DNA from: Malachius bipustulatus
Taxonomy: Eukaryota > Arthropoda > Insecta > Coleoptera > Melyridae
Length of the DNA: 64,000 nucleotides
NCBI GenBank assembly: GCA_910589415.1
Contig: OU342639.1
Span: forward strand, 14,516,268-14,580,267
Direction of reading: 5' to 3'
Of the stretch, positions 44,911-56,940 are shown piece after piece (position 1 is the stretch's first letter; the number at the start of each line of letters is the position of its first letter). The translations under genes were made by a program, and so were the position numbers. Under the pieces are notes generated by a model, which saw only the letters and a program-made list of their open reading frames with translations, did no database searches and was not told where the DNA came from.

Positions 44911-47860
44911 CCTTACTTCTAATCGCGGGGGCGGCACATGACTGCTGTCAACTAATCATTGGCATACTACTTGCAAAAACAAAATAACGGCAAGTTCCCA
45001 AGTTCGAATCCGTCGCATGGTTTACTTGGTGGTGGTAGGATGACTAGTTTGGCCTCGAGAATAATATCACCAGTTGATTATTACCCAGAGCAAGCGATGA
45101 CAATGAACCGTCAACAAAAAATAATCACCCTAATCACCCGATCGATATGATGTAAGTATGATAATAATCATTTACCCAACCAGGGTAGCAATTGCTCACC
45201 TCTAGTCGATCTACCCCTCTATAACACACACTATATCATTAAATTTACGAAAAAAAATTTACAAATGTTAAACTCAAAATGCCAGTTCGATGCTGATAAT
45301 ACGATTGTACGATATCATATGGATACGATAATATGATGGATTGTTGGCAAAACTGCAATTTTATGGCATGCCCGAGAAGTTCTGCTTGTGGCTTGCAATT
45401 GCAAGTTATCTCGGAGATTGCTTAGTATTACAGGTGGGCGTCCGTGGAGCTCTTTCTTGGACATTTTCCATCAACGCCGGTGTGCCTCAGTGATGCCGGT
45501 GTGCCTAAAGAAGAACTGGGCTTAGGAGATTATCGTTATAGGTTATAAAGGGTGTTGGAAAACAAATCCGTTTTCGAGTTGACCCTGACACAAAGAGGTT
45601 TGTCTTAACTTAATTCACTCTTTACAACTGACAGCCCTTGATTTTGTTATGCTAGGACAGTTGTCAAAACATTCAGGAACGTTAATAAAATAGACACTCA
45701 CTTTATCGACATTTTTATAAAACACATAAATAAAATCAACAATTAATGAGTGAAATGCCCTTCAACCTGCTTTACAGGTTCGCCGGGTGTATTGTTTATC
45801 TCGACAAACTTATCTTCTCGGTTACTTCACTTGACTTCGTTAACAGTCTCACACAAAATATCGAGTCCTCAATGTAAATGCACAGAAATAAATCACATTT
45901 AAGCTTGCAAAATCTGGCTGGGTAGGGTATCGGTATACTACGACAGATAAGTCAATCTTCACAGATCTCTTTCACTAAATCGGTTGCTTCGGAAGTTTTC
46001 AAACCAACAAATCCTTGTTCGGTACCTCTGGGAACTGATCTACATAATATTCTAAACCACGCTAAACGTGCAAAAAATCTTGTTGAAAATTTAAGTTTTG
46101 GGAAAACTACTGACAACAATTTTGCCTGCCAGGGATGTCTCCGAGTAGGTATACTTTCACTGCTATATCACTGGATAAGTACAAAAATGAACATCTTTTC
46201 TAAGAAGCTTGTAAGCAGGTTTTCACAGAAATCTGCTTACAACAGAAATCCGAGCACTATGAGTTTGATAACAAACTAGAAGCAATTCCTGTGTTCCACC
46301 ACATGATAATAATTATTCCCGACAGATCTGAAGAGAACATTGTGATTCCATGAACCAAACATCAGTAACTATTTTTTCGTCTGATGTAAATCAATGTTCT
46401 TGATTATTTATTTTATTAACCTTTCCTTTGAAAAAGAACGGCCTTAAGTAAATAAATAATGCTAAAATGTCAGAAACGTCATAATATCACATCCATTTCA
46501 TTGTGCTTGGACTAGAGAAGGGAGAACTATGTATATTAGGGAGTATCGACGATCTAAAATAACCTGCTACTTTGAGATACACATGGCGCGAAACACTGTT
46601 TACGACTATTTGACGCATATCTATTAAATAATTTAGAGTTGCGGATCAAATACCGATGATTTGAGACTAAGAATTGGCAGTAAAATTACAGTTATTTTGA
46701 AACAACTCAAACGGCTAGTAACCGTGACAGCTGATCACAATCACAGAAAGTCGAATAGACTAGTCTACTATTCCATATTAATAGAAAATCAAGTTATGAC
46801 ATACGTTTCGATCTTCAAAGCCAACTCAGCACGTGTTAATTATTGAACACCCGATATTTGTGTCGTGAAGTGACTGATCTGAAATAAAGACTTGAATTAT
46901 TGTAGGAATTTTTATTTGAAACAATAAAAGTAAAAACGTTACAATGTCTTACTTCTTTTGAAATATTTAGAAATGCCCAAGTTATGCGACGAAAACTGAA
47001 AAAAAATTGTAACACCCTATATCATGTTTATTTTAAATTATTTTTACTTTAATCCAATCTATATACAGTTAAAAATAAAGTATCAACTCACAAAACACCC
47101 TGTATACTTGAAATATCTGTATTTTGTCCAATAATTGGACTTGTATAATCTTTTGGGCAAAACAAATTAAAACAAACATTTTTGGATTGCGTGTCTGCTC
47201 TTCTATTTTCACCGATATGAAAAAAATCTTGAATATGATATATGATTACTGAGAATTCTGTTAAAACAATTCATATGCAAGAGATGAAAGTTTTGAGTTT
47301 TATTTGAAACAAGGGTATTATAATATGGGCATTATGAAGCTGGTGGTTTGAAAAATCAACTCATTCACGTCAATGTAGTCAAGGAAAAATAAACACGAGG
47401 TCGTTTCAGTCGGTGGTAACTCCTGCAATATAAACTCCGAGCAATGTTGGAGACACTAGGTAATTAATTTTTAGCTGTCATAGTCTATTGGAGCTGTACA
47501 GCAGTAGAAAGAAGTTGAGTTCTCAGGGAGTTATTAGAAGTTCCAGATGTACCTACTTCTTAAACATCAAAAAACCAAGCTTTGCTAGATTACGTATTGT
47601 TACTATTATAAAATTAATAGTATTACAGAGAAAAACATGTTGTGAAAATTGCATTAGTGATTAAAATTTTCTTTGATTTCAAGAATATTTAATTATTTTT
47701 ATTGTAGGAAGGAATTTACTTTTTGATTTTAATAGACTAGAATCTACCTAGTTGATTTGAGATAGGGAATTGTTGAAAGTTAAGAAAAACAAGAACAGAG
47801 TTGAAGGTTGTCACTAACTCTGACGATAAGTAGTTAGAGTATTGAATAATTAGATGCATT
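44911..47860. other. Long non-coding stretch
   Basis: No gene is recognised over about 2.9 kb. A repeat-end-like ACACCCTGTATAC lies near 47096. Otherwise I see only AT-rich unique-looking sequence and short random frames. Confidence 0.45.
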
Positions 47861-47960
47861 AAAATAAAATAGAATAGAATAGAATAGAATTTATTCAGCA
47901 CCAGGATGATACAAATAGTAGGTACAATAACAGTACAGTATCTTTGGCAAGTCAATTAAA
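47861..47960 (-). mobile_element. 3' tail of a non-LTR retrotransposon with (TTCTA)n end
   Basis: On the minus strand the sequence ends with TGCTGAATAAATTCTATTC followed by further TTCTA repeats (47871-47890) and T/A-rich sequence. An AATAAA immediately followed by a pentanucleotide tail repeat is characteristic of the 3' end of several insect non-LTR elements. Only the extreme 3' end is recognisable; the 5' limit is unknown. Confidence 0.5.
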
Positions 47961-48149
47961 ACCTTCTTGCGCATCAATCGCATAAATAGTGTATTTTTAA
48001 GCGATCCAATTTATAAATATTTTCACCGCTTTTTAAATTGGCTTTCTGAAAATTTCTAGTCAGGTCATATTAGTGTAGTGGTTAACTGTGAAAATTGCAT
48101 TTCACTTCGTTTGAAAACGTGCCTTAGAATGGATTTTTAAATTTAACAA

Positions 48150-49575
48150 AACCAAAATAAATGGTAAAATTGAACAATTTTGCCCCTTTTCCTTTGCCCG
48201 CCACTGGCTGACTTTACCTAAAAAATATTATTTTTTACACTACCTTCAATAGAACTGAAAAAGTGAAAAGGGAGCTTTGAAAACTGAAAATTTGAAATTT
48301 TAGAGGAATAAACATAATTTAAAAATATTCGAATATCTCCGCCATTTTTCTTATTTGCTTCTTGAAAATTTTCAGAATTAAGGGTTATTAGTATAGTTAT
48401 CTATTGGAAAAATTTCAGTTCGATTCGTACAAAAATAGAAAAATAGAATAAACGGCTATAGAAATTTAGCCTTTTTTACCCTTTTCCTACCCATGCCACT
48501 GGCTTAATAATAAAAAAATGCAAATTTTATTGCAAAAACTCAAATTTCAATAACTATTCTTCCAATAATGCTAATTTGGCCTAAAAGTTTTTGTTTCTAA
48601 CTTGCTTATTTAGAGGTTCAAAATCTATCAATTTTTCCTAAAATTTAAAAGGCAGCCATTTTGGAACGGCTATTCCGATTTTACTCAAGACCGACTACTT
48701 GCAGTTATATTACTACAAAAAAAATTTCAGCCCCCTAAATTGAAAACTGCGACCAGAAACCGTGCCTCATGACCGGTTTTTTTTGGAAATTTGGAGGGAC
48801 GCCCTGTAAAAGTAACAAAACTTTAGGAAAATTATTTTTACGAAAATCAAACGTCATCTCTAAGTTTCACAAGAGTAAAAAATTTCGTTCATTAATCTTG
48901 AAAGGTGAAGCTACAGGAGCGTTTTTAAAACTTTAGAGAAATAAACATCATGTAAAAAAAATTCAAATAACTCCGCCATTTTTGTTATTTACTTCTTGAA
49001 ATTTTTAAGGGCTGGAGGCTATTAGTATAGTTGCGTACTGTGAAAATTTCAATTTAATTCCTTCAAAAATGTGCTCATAAATTGTTAGAGAAATTTAGCG
49101 ATTTTTACCCTTTTCCTACCCACGCCACTGGCTTATTAATAAAAGTAATGCAAATTTTATAACATTAAATCAAATTTCAATTAATTTTCCTCCAATCATG
49201 TTGATTTAGTTTCAAAGTTATTTTTCCATCTTACTCATACAGGGGTTCAAAAAAAAGCAATTTTTCCAAAAATTCAAATGGCCGCCATTTTGAAACGGCT
49301 CGGCCGATTTTGCTCAAGTACAATACCAGACCAGTTCTTATATATATCTTACTCCCACAAAAATTTCAGTCCCCTAGATTGAAAACTGCGACCTGAAATG
49401 AGATGACAAAAACGGGATATGGGGAATTTTGAAAGGACACCCTGTAGAAGTAACGCGACTTTAGGAATTTTTTTCAACGAAAATCTAACGTCGTTCCAAG
49501 ATTTTACAAGGATCCAAAATTTCATCCACTAATCTTGAAAGATAAAGCTACAGGAGCGTTTTTAAAATCGAAATT
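48150..49575. repeat. Degenerate tandem repeat, period ~629 bp (about 2.3 copies)
   Basis: Two long copies align from about 48320 to 48955 and from 48955 to 49575, anchored by TTTTCCTACCCA-GCCACTGG at 48482 and 49111 (629 bp apart). Other shared blocks: GCAGCCATTTTGGAACGGCT / GGCCGCCATTTTGAAACGGC, TTGAAAACTGCGACC and AGCTACAGGAGCGTTTTTAA. A shorter copy with the same anchor at ~48187 has an internal deletion. Copies differ by perhaps a fifth to a quarter of positions, so they are old. Confidence 0.8.
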
Positions 49576-49587
49576 TCGCGATTTTGG

Positions 49588-49720
49588 AGAAATATATAAA
49601 TATATATATATATAAATATATAGAAATATTAGATTTGTTTTGGCTGTAGGTAATTATAAAATATTGATAAAATTATCAATATATAAATATATATATAAAT
49701 ATATATATATATATCGTGGG
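49588..49720. repeat. TA-rich microsatellite pair
   Basis: Runs of ATATATAAATATATAT-type sequence at 49588-49625 and 49678-49716 flank about 50 bp of ordinary sequence. Low-complexity, no gene. Confidence 0.85.
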
Positions 49721-49820
49721 CAGGTGAATTTTGGAAAACCACTTTTTCGTGATCTGGGGGTCATGATCGGTGGACATTTGATGAGTTTGGGTGATTTTCG
49801 AAAAGTGATGTCGTCCTCAA

Positions 49821-49850
49821 TAGTGTATTTTTTTATTAAAAAATACACTA
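49821..49850. repeat. Perfect 13-bp hairpin with AATAAA at its tip (minus strand)
   Basis: TAGTGTATTTTTT (49821-49833) pairs perfectly with AAAAAATACACTA (49838-49850), loop TATT. Read on the minus strand, the loop and arm contain TTTTTAATAAAAAA, so the poly(A) signal AATAAA of the retrotransposon lies at the apex. It probably marks the 3' end of the 49.8-53.0 kb element. Confidence 0.7.
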
Positions 49851-50126
49851 AAAGTATACAAAAGGACTATGATTTACAACATTAACATACAAACACATAT
49901 ATTGAGTCATTATCACAGTCCTATACTACCTAAATTACACATAGCATAGAGTCATTAACAATAAAAAATATATTACGCCGTGTACAAAACGTAAATAAAT
50001 AAACAAACGTAATTAACAAATAAACGTAAAAAATCAACAAGCATACATTCATTTACTAAGAACTTCAACATGAGGCATATCAGACCTGTGAAGTGACACA
50101 ACAATCTTCAAGTACAGAATCTTATT

Positions 50127-51467
50127 TTATCCATCTTTCAAGTAATCGTTCACACAATAGTAAGCCTTATCAATCAGAAACCTCTTTATTGCTGATTGAA
50201 AACTTCGACAGGCAAGCAACTTGAACTCATCAGGTAGTGCATTATAAAGTTTAATGTTTACTTTGTTCAATTCCAAAGTATTTGTTCTGGACCAGGGCAC
50301 AAGCAACATGTTACGCCCTCTTGTACTATATTCATGCCGGTCAGCACCGGAACGTAAGGAAGGAGCCAACCTGTGTATACGCAGGCACGTTGCATATATG
50401 TAAGATGCGGGCAACGTAAGTATTCTAAAGGACCTGAACCACTCTCTGCAGTGCTCTCCTTGCAAGGATTCTGATAGCCTTTTTCTGAATCCTGAATGCT
50501 CTCTGAGATTCACTGGATCTACCCCACAGCATAACGCCATAAGCCAGATGAGAGTGCACCAGAGAAAAGTAAGCCATCCTCAAGACGTCATCCGAAACCA
50601 GATCAGCGAGTCTGCGTAGTGCATAGACTCCCCCGGCTGCCCTTGCACAGACCTGATCCACATGCGAGGACCAGGTAAGCCTTTGATCTATTTTCATCCC
50701 CAGAAGAGAAACAGAACCCTGAGCCGGGGCACTCCTGTCCGTAGTCAAAGTAATTGTTTGCATTTTGGAGACATGTAGTGATAATCTATTACCACGAAAC
50801 CATGTCGCTGCCTGTTTCACTGCCTCGCTCATCATATATCTTGCATCGAGCACATTTCTGAGACTCGAGTAAAGAGTTGTATCATCTGCAAACATGACCA
50901 CAGATGCATCCCTAACGCAATCTGGTAAATCGTTTATATATATCAGAAACATGAGTGGACCCAGGACAGATCCTTGCGGCACTCCATGTCTCTGCAGCAT
51001 AGTATCAGACGCGTGTCCATTTATCTCCACATACTGCTGTCTGTGAGTCATATATGAGAGAAGAAGTCTATGGCAAGAGCCCCTGATTCCATATCTATGA
51101 AGTTTCCGCAACAAGATGTCAGTTGAGAGACAATCGAAGGCCTTCGTGAGGTCACATAGGGTAACCTCAGTCCGACATCCCATGTCAAAACCGTTGACAA
51201 CGTCACCCACAAGCTTCAAGACGGCATCTATCGTCGAACGCCCCTCCCTAAAACCAAATTGCCTACAATCCATCAAATTATGTTTGGCAAAAAAGACTGA
51301 ATTCTCTTTTTTATAATGGACTCAAACACCTTCGAAATGACGGGCGTGATAGCGATAGGGCGATATGCGCCAACCTCAGACGCATTACTTTTCTTATTTA
51401 TAGGGACAATCCTACTTATTTTTAGCGCGGCTGGGAAGATTCCCTCCGAAATGCATTTATTTAACAA
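50127..51467 (-). pseudogene. Non-LTR reverse transcriptase and C-terminal domain, frameshifted
   Basis: 51467-51273 encodes the RT entry segment (VPINKKSNASEVGAYRPIAI, VISKVFESIIKKR). After a frame change, 51276-~50460 covers RT motifs: QFGFREGRSTIDAV, VTLCDLTKAFDCL, HGVPQGSVLGPLMFLIYIND and the catalytic FADDTTLY, then LLGMKIDQRLTWSSHV and the thumb region (HSHLAYGVMLWG). A further frame change leads to 50430-50127 with LVPWSRTNTLELNKVNIKLY and a stop after NDYLKDG. The catalytic Asp pair is intact. Function in life: target-primed reverse transcription. The frame breaks, possibly at least two, inactivate this copy. Confidence 0.9.
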
Positions 51468-51589
51468 ATCTTATAATGGTTTGGATACGTGTCCGCATAT
51501 ACACCTCAACAACTTCGAGTTCATATTATAACAGTCCAATGAGTTTTTATTTTTGAGATTCATTATTGTCTGAGTGACTTCATCCTGTG

Positions 51590-52165
51590 TCACGGGACTG
51601 AAGAAGACATATTCCCAGCTGGAGCATCTGAAAAATCCAGAAGACCAGCACCCCCGTCCTGCAGATCTGCCTCCGCCTGAATGCCCTGGAGAATCTTATC
51701 GGCTATACCGACGAAGTATGAATTGAAATCATTTGCCGTAATTGTGACATTCCTATCACCGCTGTGCTTCTTGGATGTTCTTTCACCGTTTATAAGTTTC
51801 CAACAGGTTTTCTGTTTATTTTTGGAACCAGCAATAATATTATTATAAACCGATCTCTTTGTTTCATTAACTAGTTTTAGATAGTATTTTCTATAGTTAT
51901 TAAAGATGTTCCAGTCCTCCGGGTTTTGTGAAACATTACATACAGTTTTCGCTGCCTCAAGAGTATCCCTCGCGGACCTCAATTGTTGATTAAACCACAC
52001 AATGCCGTCATTTTGAGCAACAGCAGTTGTTCGAATAACCATACATTCACTCATACACCCACACAAAATCCCCAGAAACACATCTGCAGCAGTGTCACCA
52101 TCCATATCGCCCACAATCAGCTGACCCCAATCCAAGCCGGCTAACATATCCACCATTCTGGCCAC
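51590..52165 (-). pseudogene. Non-LTR ORF2 linker between endonuclease and RT
   Basis: An open frame of 191 codons between the endonuclease and RT segments. It contains QNDGIVWFNQQLRSARDTLE and a basic, helix-prone stretch (NNYRKYYLKLVNETKRSVYN), then KTCWKLING and FNSYFVGIADK. These are the conserved features (PWFNxxLxxxRxxxRxxY..., WxxINxL, FNxYFxxI) of the linker in CR1/Jockey-type ORF2 proteins. It is in a different frame from both neighbours. Confidence 0.85.
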
Positions 52166-52179
52166 ACCACTCTGGGATA

Positions 52180-52946
52180 CTATTTTTCTGTAACGTTTGG
52201 TTTTTTTTTTTTAATGGGAACTTTACAGTTCAAAACAATATACTGCGCAGCATGATCCGAGATGCCCGGATCGTACACACCTGCTTCATGCCCAGCAGGA
52301 TCGAAGTTTGTGTAAATATTGTCCAGTCGCGACCTAGACCTCTGAGTCACCCTAGTGTAGCCATGGATAGTCTGTCGCAGACCGTGAGACAGCATGATGC
52401 ACTGAAGATCGTTCGCAACCGCGTGATGTTTATCTGGGTCGCGATTAAAATCACCCAATATGATTAATTTGTTATATTTATCCGACATTTGATTTAATAG
52501 ATTTTCAAGTTGCTCGGAAAAGACAGCGAAAGTCCCATTTGTTGGTGACCAATACACCGCAATCACCAGCCAACTCAGACCGCCCAACTCAATACCCGCG
52601 AATTCGGCATGGAAGGCCAGGGAGAAACGCTCCAGGTTTACAGTTCTGCACTCAACACCAATCTTGGTAAAAATCGCAACGCCTCCATGGAGACCTGCGC
52701 CCCTACAAAAGTGCGCCCTCAAAAGATTTATATTTTGAGGGCGCCACTTATATTTAGATTTTGCAGAGCACTGGAATCACACCAGTGCTCGCTCAGACAA
52801 ACTATGTCACTGTGAAGCCTGTCCAGAACAAGAGATAAGGCATCAATTTTATTTTTTAAGCATTGGATATTTAGATGAAAAAATCTTAACTTACCCCTGA
52901 CGAGTTCTTTTCTATCATTACAGTCACTCAGTTGAACCCTAGACAT
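52180..52946 (-). pseudogene. APE-type endonuclease of a non-LTR retrotransposon, frameshifted
   Basis: 52946-52728 holds the N-terminal part (RFFHLNIQCLKNKIDAL, DIVCLSEHWC with the catalytic Glu), then the frame changes. 52722-52180 continues with GGVAIFTKIGVEC, LVIAVYWSPTNGTF, LIILGDFNRDP (catalytic Asp and Asn) and GISDHAAQYI (catalytic Asp-His). This is an apurinic-endonuclease fold that nicks target DNA. A poly-A run (minus strand, ~52192-52204) near its end coincides with the change to the linker frame. Confidence 0.9.
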
Positions 52947-53000
52947 TGGGTCCCTGATTCTCTCTACGCAGAAAAAACCGATTTATGCGAGCACCCATCG

Positions 53001-53715
53001 GCCACCCATAATTAAGATAATAATTTATACCTTGTGTATATAGCAATAAAAATATAAACGAGACTCATTCACTGGATTAATAATGTTAAAAAAGAGGAGT
53101 TAAAAACTAACTCCAACAAAATATAAATAATAAAAACTTAAACAGCCCTTAACATCACTACATGGCAAAAAAATCAAGATAACTGACTATTTTTGTGTTG
53201 ATTGTATGCAAACTTGAAAAATATGTCTCTTTCTCAGACTTGAATAAAGAAGTGAACCCGCGTGTCTAGATGGGTATCTATTGTAAGTAGTAAAAAAAAA
53301 AAACAAATACGTATAGAGCTATAAGTAGTTGCAGACTGTCAAAATCTGATTTTTAATCTTCCTATTGTACCAACTCTGATTTTACTTTGGTAACTTTATA
53401 AGAGTCTATGAAAATATATATACAACTGTCAGAAAAGTACCTGAAGACTATATTATATGAAAACCTACGAAAGCTATGATAAAGTGCCTATTAATGCAAT
53501 CATGTTTGGTTTTATGGAGCTTATAATGGTGTACTTGAAAGTAGTAAAACCTCAGAGTTGTGTACCTACTTGAAAGTTGTAGTATAAATTCCATTGTTGA
53601 AATTTTGGCTTCTGTTTCTCGTCTTAATCATTCTCAGTATTGAGATGTCCCAGAAGTAATTGATGGTTTTGTTTTATAAATCCTATAATGGTTCCTATTA
53701 AAACAATAATTACAG
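53001..53715. other. Non-coding stretch
   Basis: AT-rich sequence between the non-LTR element and the next MITE. I see no gene or clear repeat. Confidence 0.45.
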
Positions 53716-53917
53716 CGGGTATTATAAAGGCTCCTTAAGTTAACGGGCAGATTTCTGTGGCCATTTCTGAAGAAGGTATCGAATTTAAGTGGAAATTTTT
53801 TAAATTTATCTATTTTTGACATTGAAAATGTTAATGAAACTGATTTGACGTCGATATTAACTTCAAAAATGAGCACAGAAATATGCCCGTTAGCCTAATG
53901 AGCCTTTATAATACCGG
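53716..53917. mobile_element. ~200-bp MITE with ~43-bp inverted ends
   Basis: The left end GGTATTATAAAGGCTC (53718 onward), continuing with TTAACGGGCAGATTTCTGTG, pairs with the right end (to ~53916) over ~43 bp with about six mismatches. The AT-rich centre is non-coding. Confidence 0.8.
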
Positions 53918-54013
53918 CTATTAGTCTCTTAAATTTTCTTAGAGGCTTTACATAATTCGGAGTCACAATAAAAATAGAATTGTTCCAAATCCGGTTTCGT
54001 CATTCGAAGTTAT

Positions 54014-54684
54014 ACAGTGTGACACATAAAGTACGCATCATATGGGAAAAATTTTTCCTTTCGGGCTTAGGAAAATTTTGACTCCGCTGATATTTTAAAA
54101 ATGGTGTAAAAAAAAGTGTGTAAAAATCGGTACAAAATCCTTATTTTTATTAAAACAACATTTTGCTGTTTCAAAAGCGCTCCGAGGTGAACTTTTTTTT
54201 TGCTGGGACTGTTATTCGTTTCGGTGTTGTATATCTAGTTACAAAGTAAAAAAAAATAAAGTCAAATGTAAAGATAATTTCTACAATTTATATCAACTTT
54301 GCATCGACTTTGTACCGATTTTAACAAAGCTTTCTCTGATGGTTTTTATTTTCCTAACAAAACGGTACTTAGAACAACAAAAGGAACAATTTCAAGCAAA
54401 ATTTCGAAATTTTTTAAAACTCGGAAGTGCTCTGTTCAACAAATTTTTGAATGTTTTTTTCTAGATGGTTTAAAATTGGCACAAGCGAAAAAATTAAATA
54501 TCAAACAACTTTTTCCTGTGACATCTTCCAAAATTTTTGAAACCAATGCCATATTTTGTAATTTTTTGCAAAAAGATGTCAAACAATGAAAGACCATAGT
54601 GGGAAATTAGCGAAGTCAAAATTTTCCCAAACCGAGAAGGAAAATTTTTGGCAATATGATGCGTACTTTATGTGTGACACTATA
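54014..54684. mobile_element. ~670-bp MITE, TA target duplication, ~70-bp inverted ends
   Basis: The ends CAGTGTGACACATAAAGTAC and reverse complement are flanked by TA on both sides, and complementarity extends ~70 bp (through GGAAAATTTTGAC). CAGTG termini with TA duplication are typical of Tc1/mariner-group non-autonomous elements. An internal open frame (54299-54589) has no recognisable domain and is probably chance. Confidence 0.85.
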
Positions 54685-56740
54685 TAAATATACTCACCCT
54701 GTATATTATGACACAAATTATTTAATTTTCACGCTAGAACACTAGGAGGAAAACATCCTCGTTCGATCGTAATTCCGAGAAAATAAGACAGCAAAAGAGA
54801 GGAGTATTTTCTTAGTAAGCCCTTCACGGTGACTACACATTTCTGTTATTATTATTATTAACACCGAGTATATGACAGGCTCAACCTTCGAGATAATATA
54901 ATGATTAATTCGGGAGCACACGCGATCAGGTCCAGGTTGAAATTAAGAGAATCATTCCTAAGCACGCCAGTTGTTGTGACCGAGGACCCTTATCCTTAAA
55001 TCCGGACTCCATCAATGGACAATTCTATCAGCAATCCGACTACTGATGGACTTCTTGTTATCCATACAATTTGCTAGTCAACAGGAAAAGAATCTTCAAA
55101 TTGTCCAAACGGAACTTCAGGTCAGAAAGAGTCCCATGTAAATGTACCTAGGTTATACAGGATGTCCGCTTTTCGATGCAACTATGTAGCTATATGGTAT
55201 ATCTCCTAAATGCTAAGAGATACAGGGTCCATTAAATTAGATAAAAGCTGCTCCATTTTATGGCCATCTCGAATCCGTCGAGACATACAAGATATCTGAG
55301 ACCGTTCCTGAAATATCCTGAAAAAACTGAAAAATCGAGAATTCTTATTTTTCGTCATATCTTTTTTATTATGTGAGATTAATAAATAATTTTTTGTAGG
55401 CTTACAGAAAGCCGGTAAGAACTACCCATCTTTAAAAAAATTTTCAAAGCCGACTGGATCCAAGAGTTTTCACAGTCAACTTCGTTTTTATTATGACCGC
55501 CATATTGGATTTTTATGTCATTCTGTTTTGAAAAAATTAAGGAAACCAAAAATCTATCACATTAAAAAAAATATCTTCAAAATTTTCGTATTTTTTTTTC
55601 GAAAAAAAAATGATATAATTTTCCTTTTTTTCTTTTGAAAAAAAGGAAGATTTTTTTTTGTGTGATAGATTTTAGGTTTCCTCTTTATTTTAGAAACTCT
55701 TATTTAAATATTGTTCGCTTATGTTCTGATAGGTAGTCAGAACTTAAAAAAACTTTTTTGTGAATCTTGCTGCTTGAAAGTTAGGTACGTGGTAATGCTA
55801 GTTATGCATTTTATATTGTTACTGCATATGGACGTGGAGTATTGTTTTTTTTTTTAACAGTGCCAGTTATTATTATTATTATTATGAATATTGTTTTGAG
55901 TTTTGTAGATTTTAAAATATCAATCACAATGTCGTAAAGTCATCCTCGTTATTTACGAAACTAGCAAAGAAAATTTTAATAATTGCTAGAGATGTGCAGA
56001 ACACTTAGCAGGAAATATGTAACTGAAGTTTTAAAAATTTATTCATAATATGCAAAAAAAAAAATTGTTTTGTAATTTTTATTTTTGATACATAACATAT
56101 TACGTATCAAAATGATTTTTTTTTTCAAGATTTCAAAAATACTTTTTCAAAAAGTTTATGTTTTTTATTTTCGATATATTACACAAAATGTCTCAAAATA
56201 CTCCTTCACCCCAAAATGGATAGACTTACCTAAATAAAAAATGTCTAAAATATTTTCATTGATACTGTTATGGTTCGTAGGGTCTGCATGTGCTTTCTCT
56301 ATTCTTTTTTGAAAATTTATTTTCCTCTTTGATTCCCTCTGACCATAAACAATTTATTTAGGGGGCCTTTCTTTTGTAAAAACTAATAAAAGTTTAGTCT
56401 GTATGAGACCTCTATGACTCAGACTGAGTTCAAGTATTTTTTTTTTTATTTTTAAAAATTTTCATAACCTATAAACTCCTATTGAAACTCAATTTAAATT
56501 TGTTTGGGTTTTATTACAATAAGAAATTTTCCCAAGAATAACACTTACAACAACTAACTTAAAAATAACTTAAAATTACTCACAGTTTGTTTCCTTAACG
56601 AATCTTCTTCGTCACCGACTTTCTGTCATTAATTTTTGACAGAAGTCCCTCGTAGGTTAACGAAAGAAATAACCCACGGAATCAGCTGTTGAACAAAGCT
56701 TGAAGTCAACTCTAGTAGCCTTGCTGTTTGTGTGTCAGCA
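54685..56740. other. Non-coding AT-rich stretch
   Basis: Long poly-A/poly-T runs (for example 55560-55670) and a repeat-like ATACAGGATGTCC near 55156. No gene. Confidence 0.45.
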
Positions 56741-56754
56741 ATTTCAATGTAGAT

Positions 56755-56940
56755 CTCTGCACGGATATATCCAATTCGCTGCTACGTTTTTCTATCTTCT
56801 ATGTCAAAATCGCAGAATCCAAATCGCTGCACGGCTGTACCCAAATCAAACTGCAATTCTCAGCTACCTGCTAGCCAAATCTCTGCACGGCTGTATCCAA
56901 ATCAAATTGCAGTTGTCAGCTACCAGCTAACCAAATCTCT
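56755..56940 (+). repeat. Short tandem repeat, ~56-70 bp unit, about 3 copies
   Basis: CTGCACGG occurs at 56757, 56827 and 56883, each within a unit containing ATCCAAATCAAA-TGCAGTTGTCAGCTAC. The last two units are 56 bp apart and close to identical. Frames across it are incidental. Confidence 0.75.

Larger units (their letters stand above)
49821..53000 (-). mobile_element. CR1/Jockey-type non-LTR retrotransposon, 5'-truncated
   Basis: Coding for an endonuclease, a linker, a reverse transcriptase and a C-terminal domain runs in order on the minus strand from about 52946 to 50127, followed by a ~280-bp 3' untranslated region ending at a perfect hairpin (49821-49850). ORF1 (RNA-binding gag-like protein) is not present to the right, so the copy is 5'-truncated near 53000. 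At least five frame changes show it is inactive. No RNase H domain was seen, which argues against the I/R1 lineage. Confidence 0.85.

Noticed and set aside
54299..54589. 96-codon frame inside a MITE
   Set aside because: Lys/Phe-rich low-complexity translation in an AT-rich non-autonomous element, with no domain.
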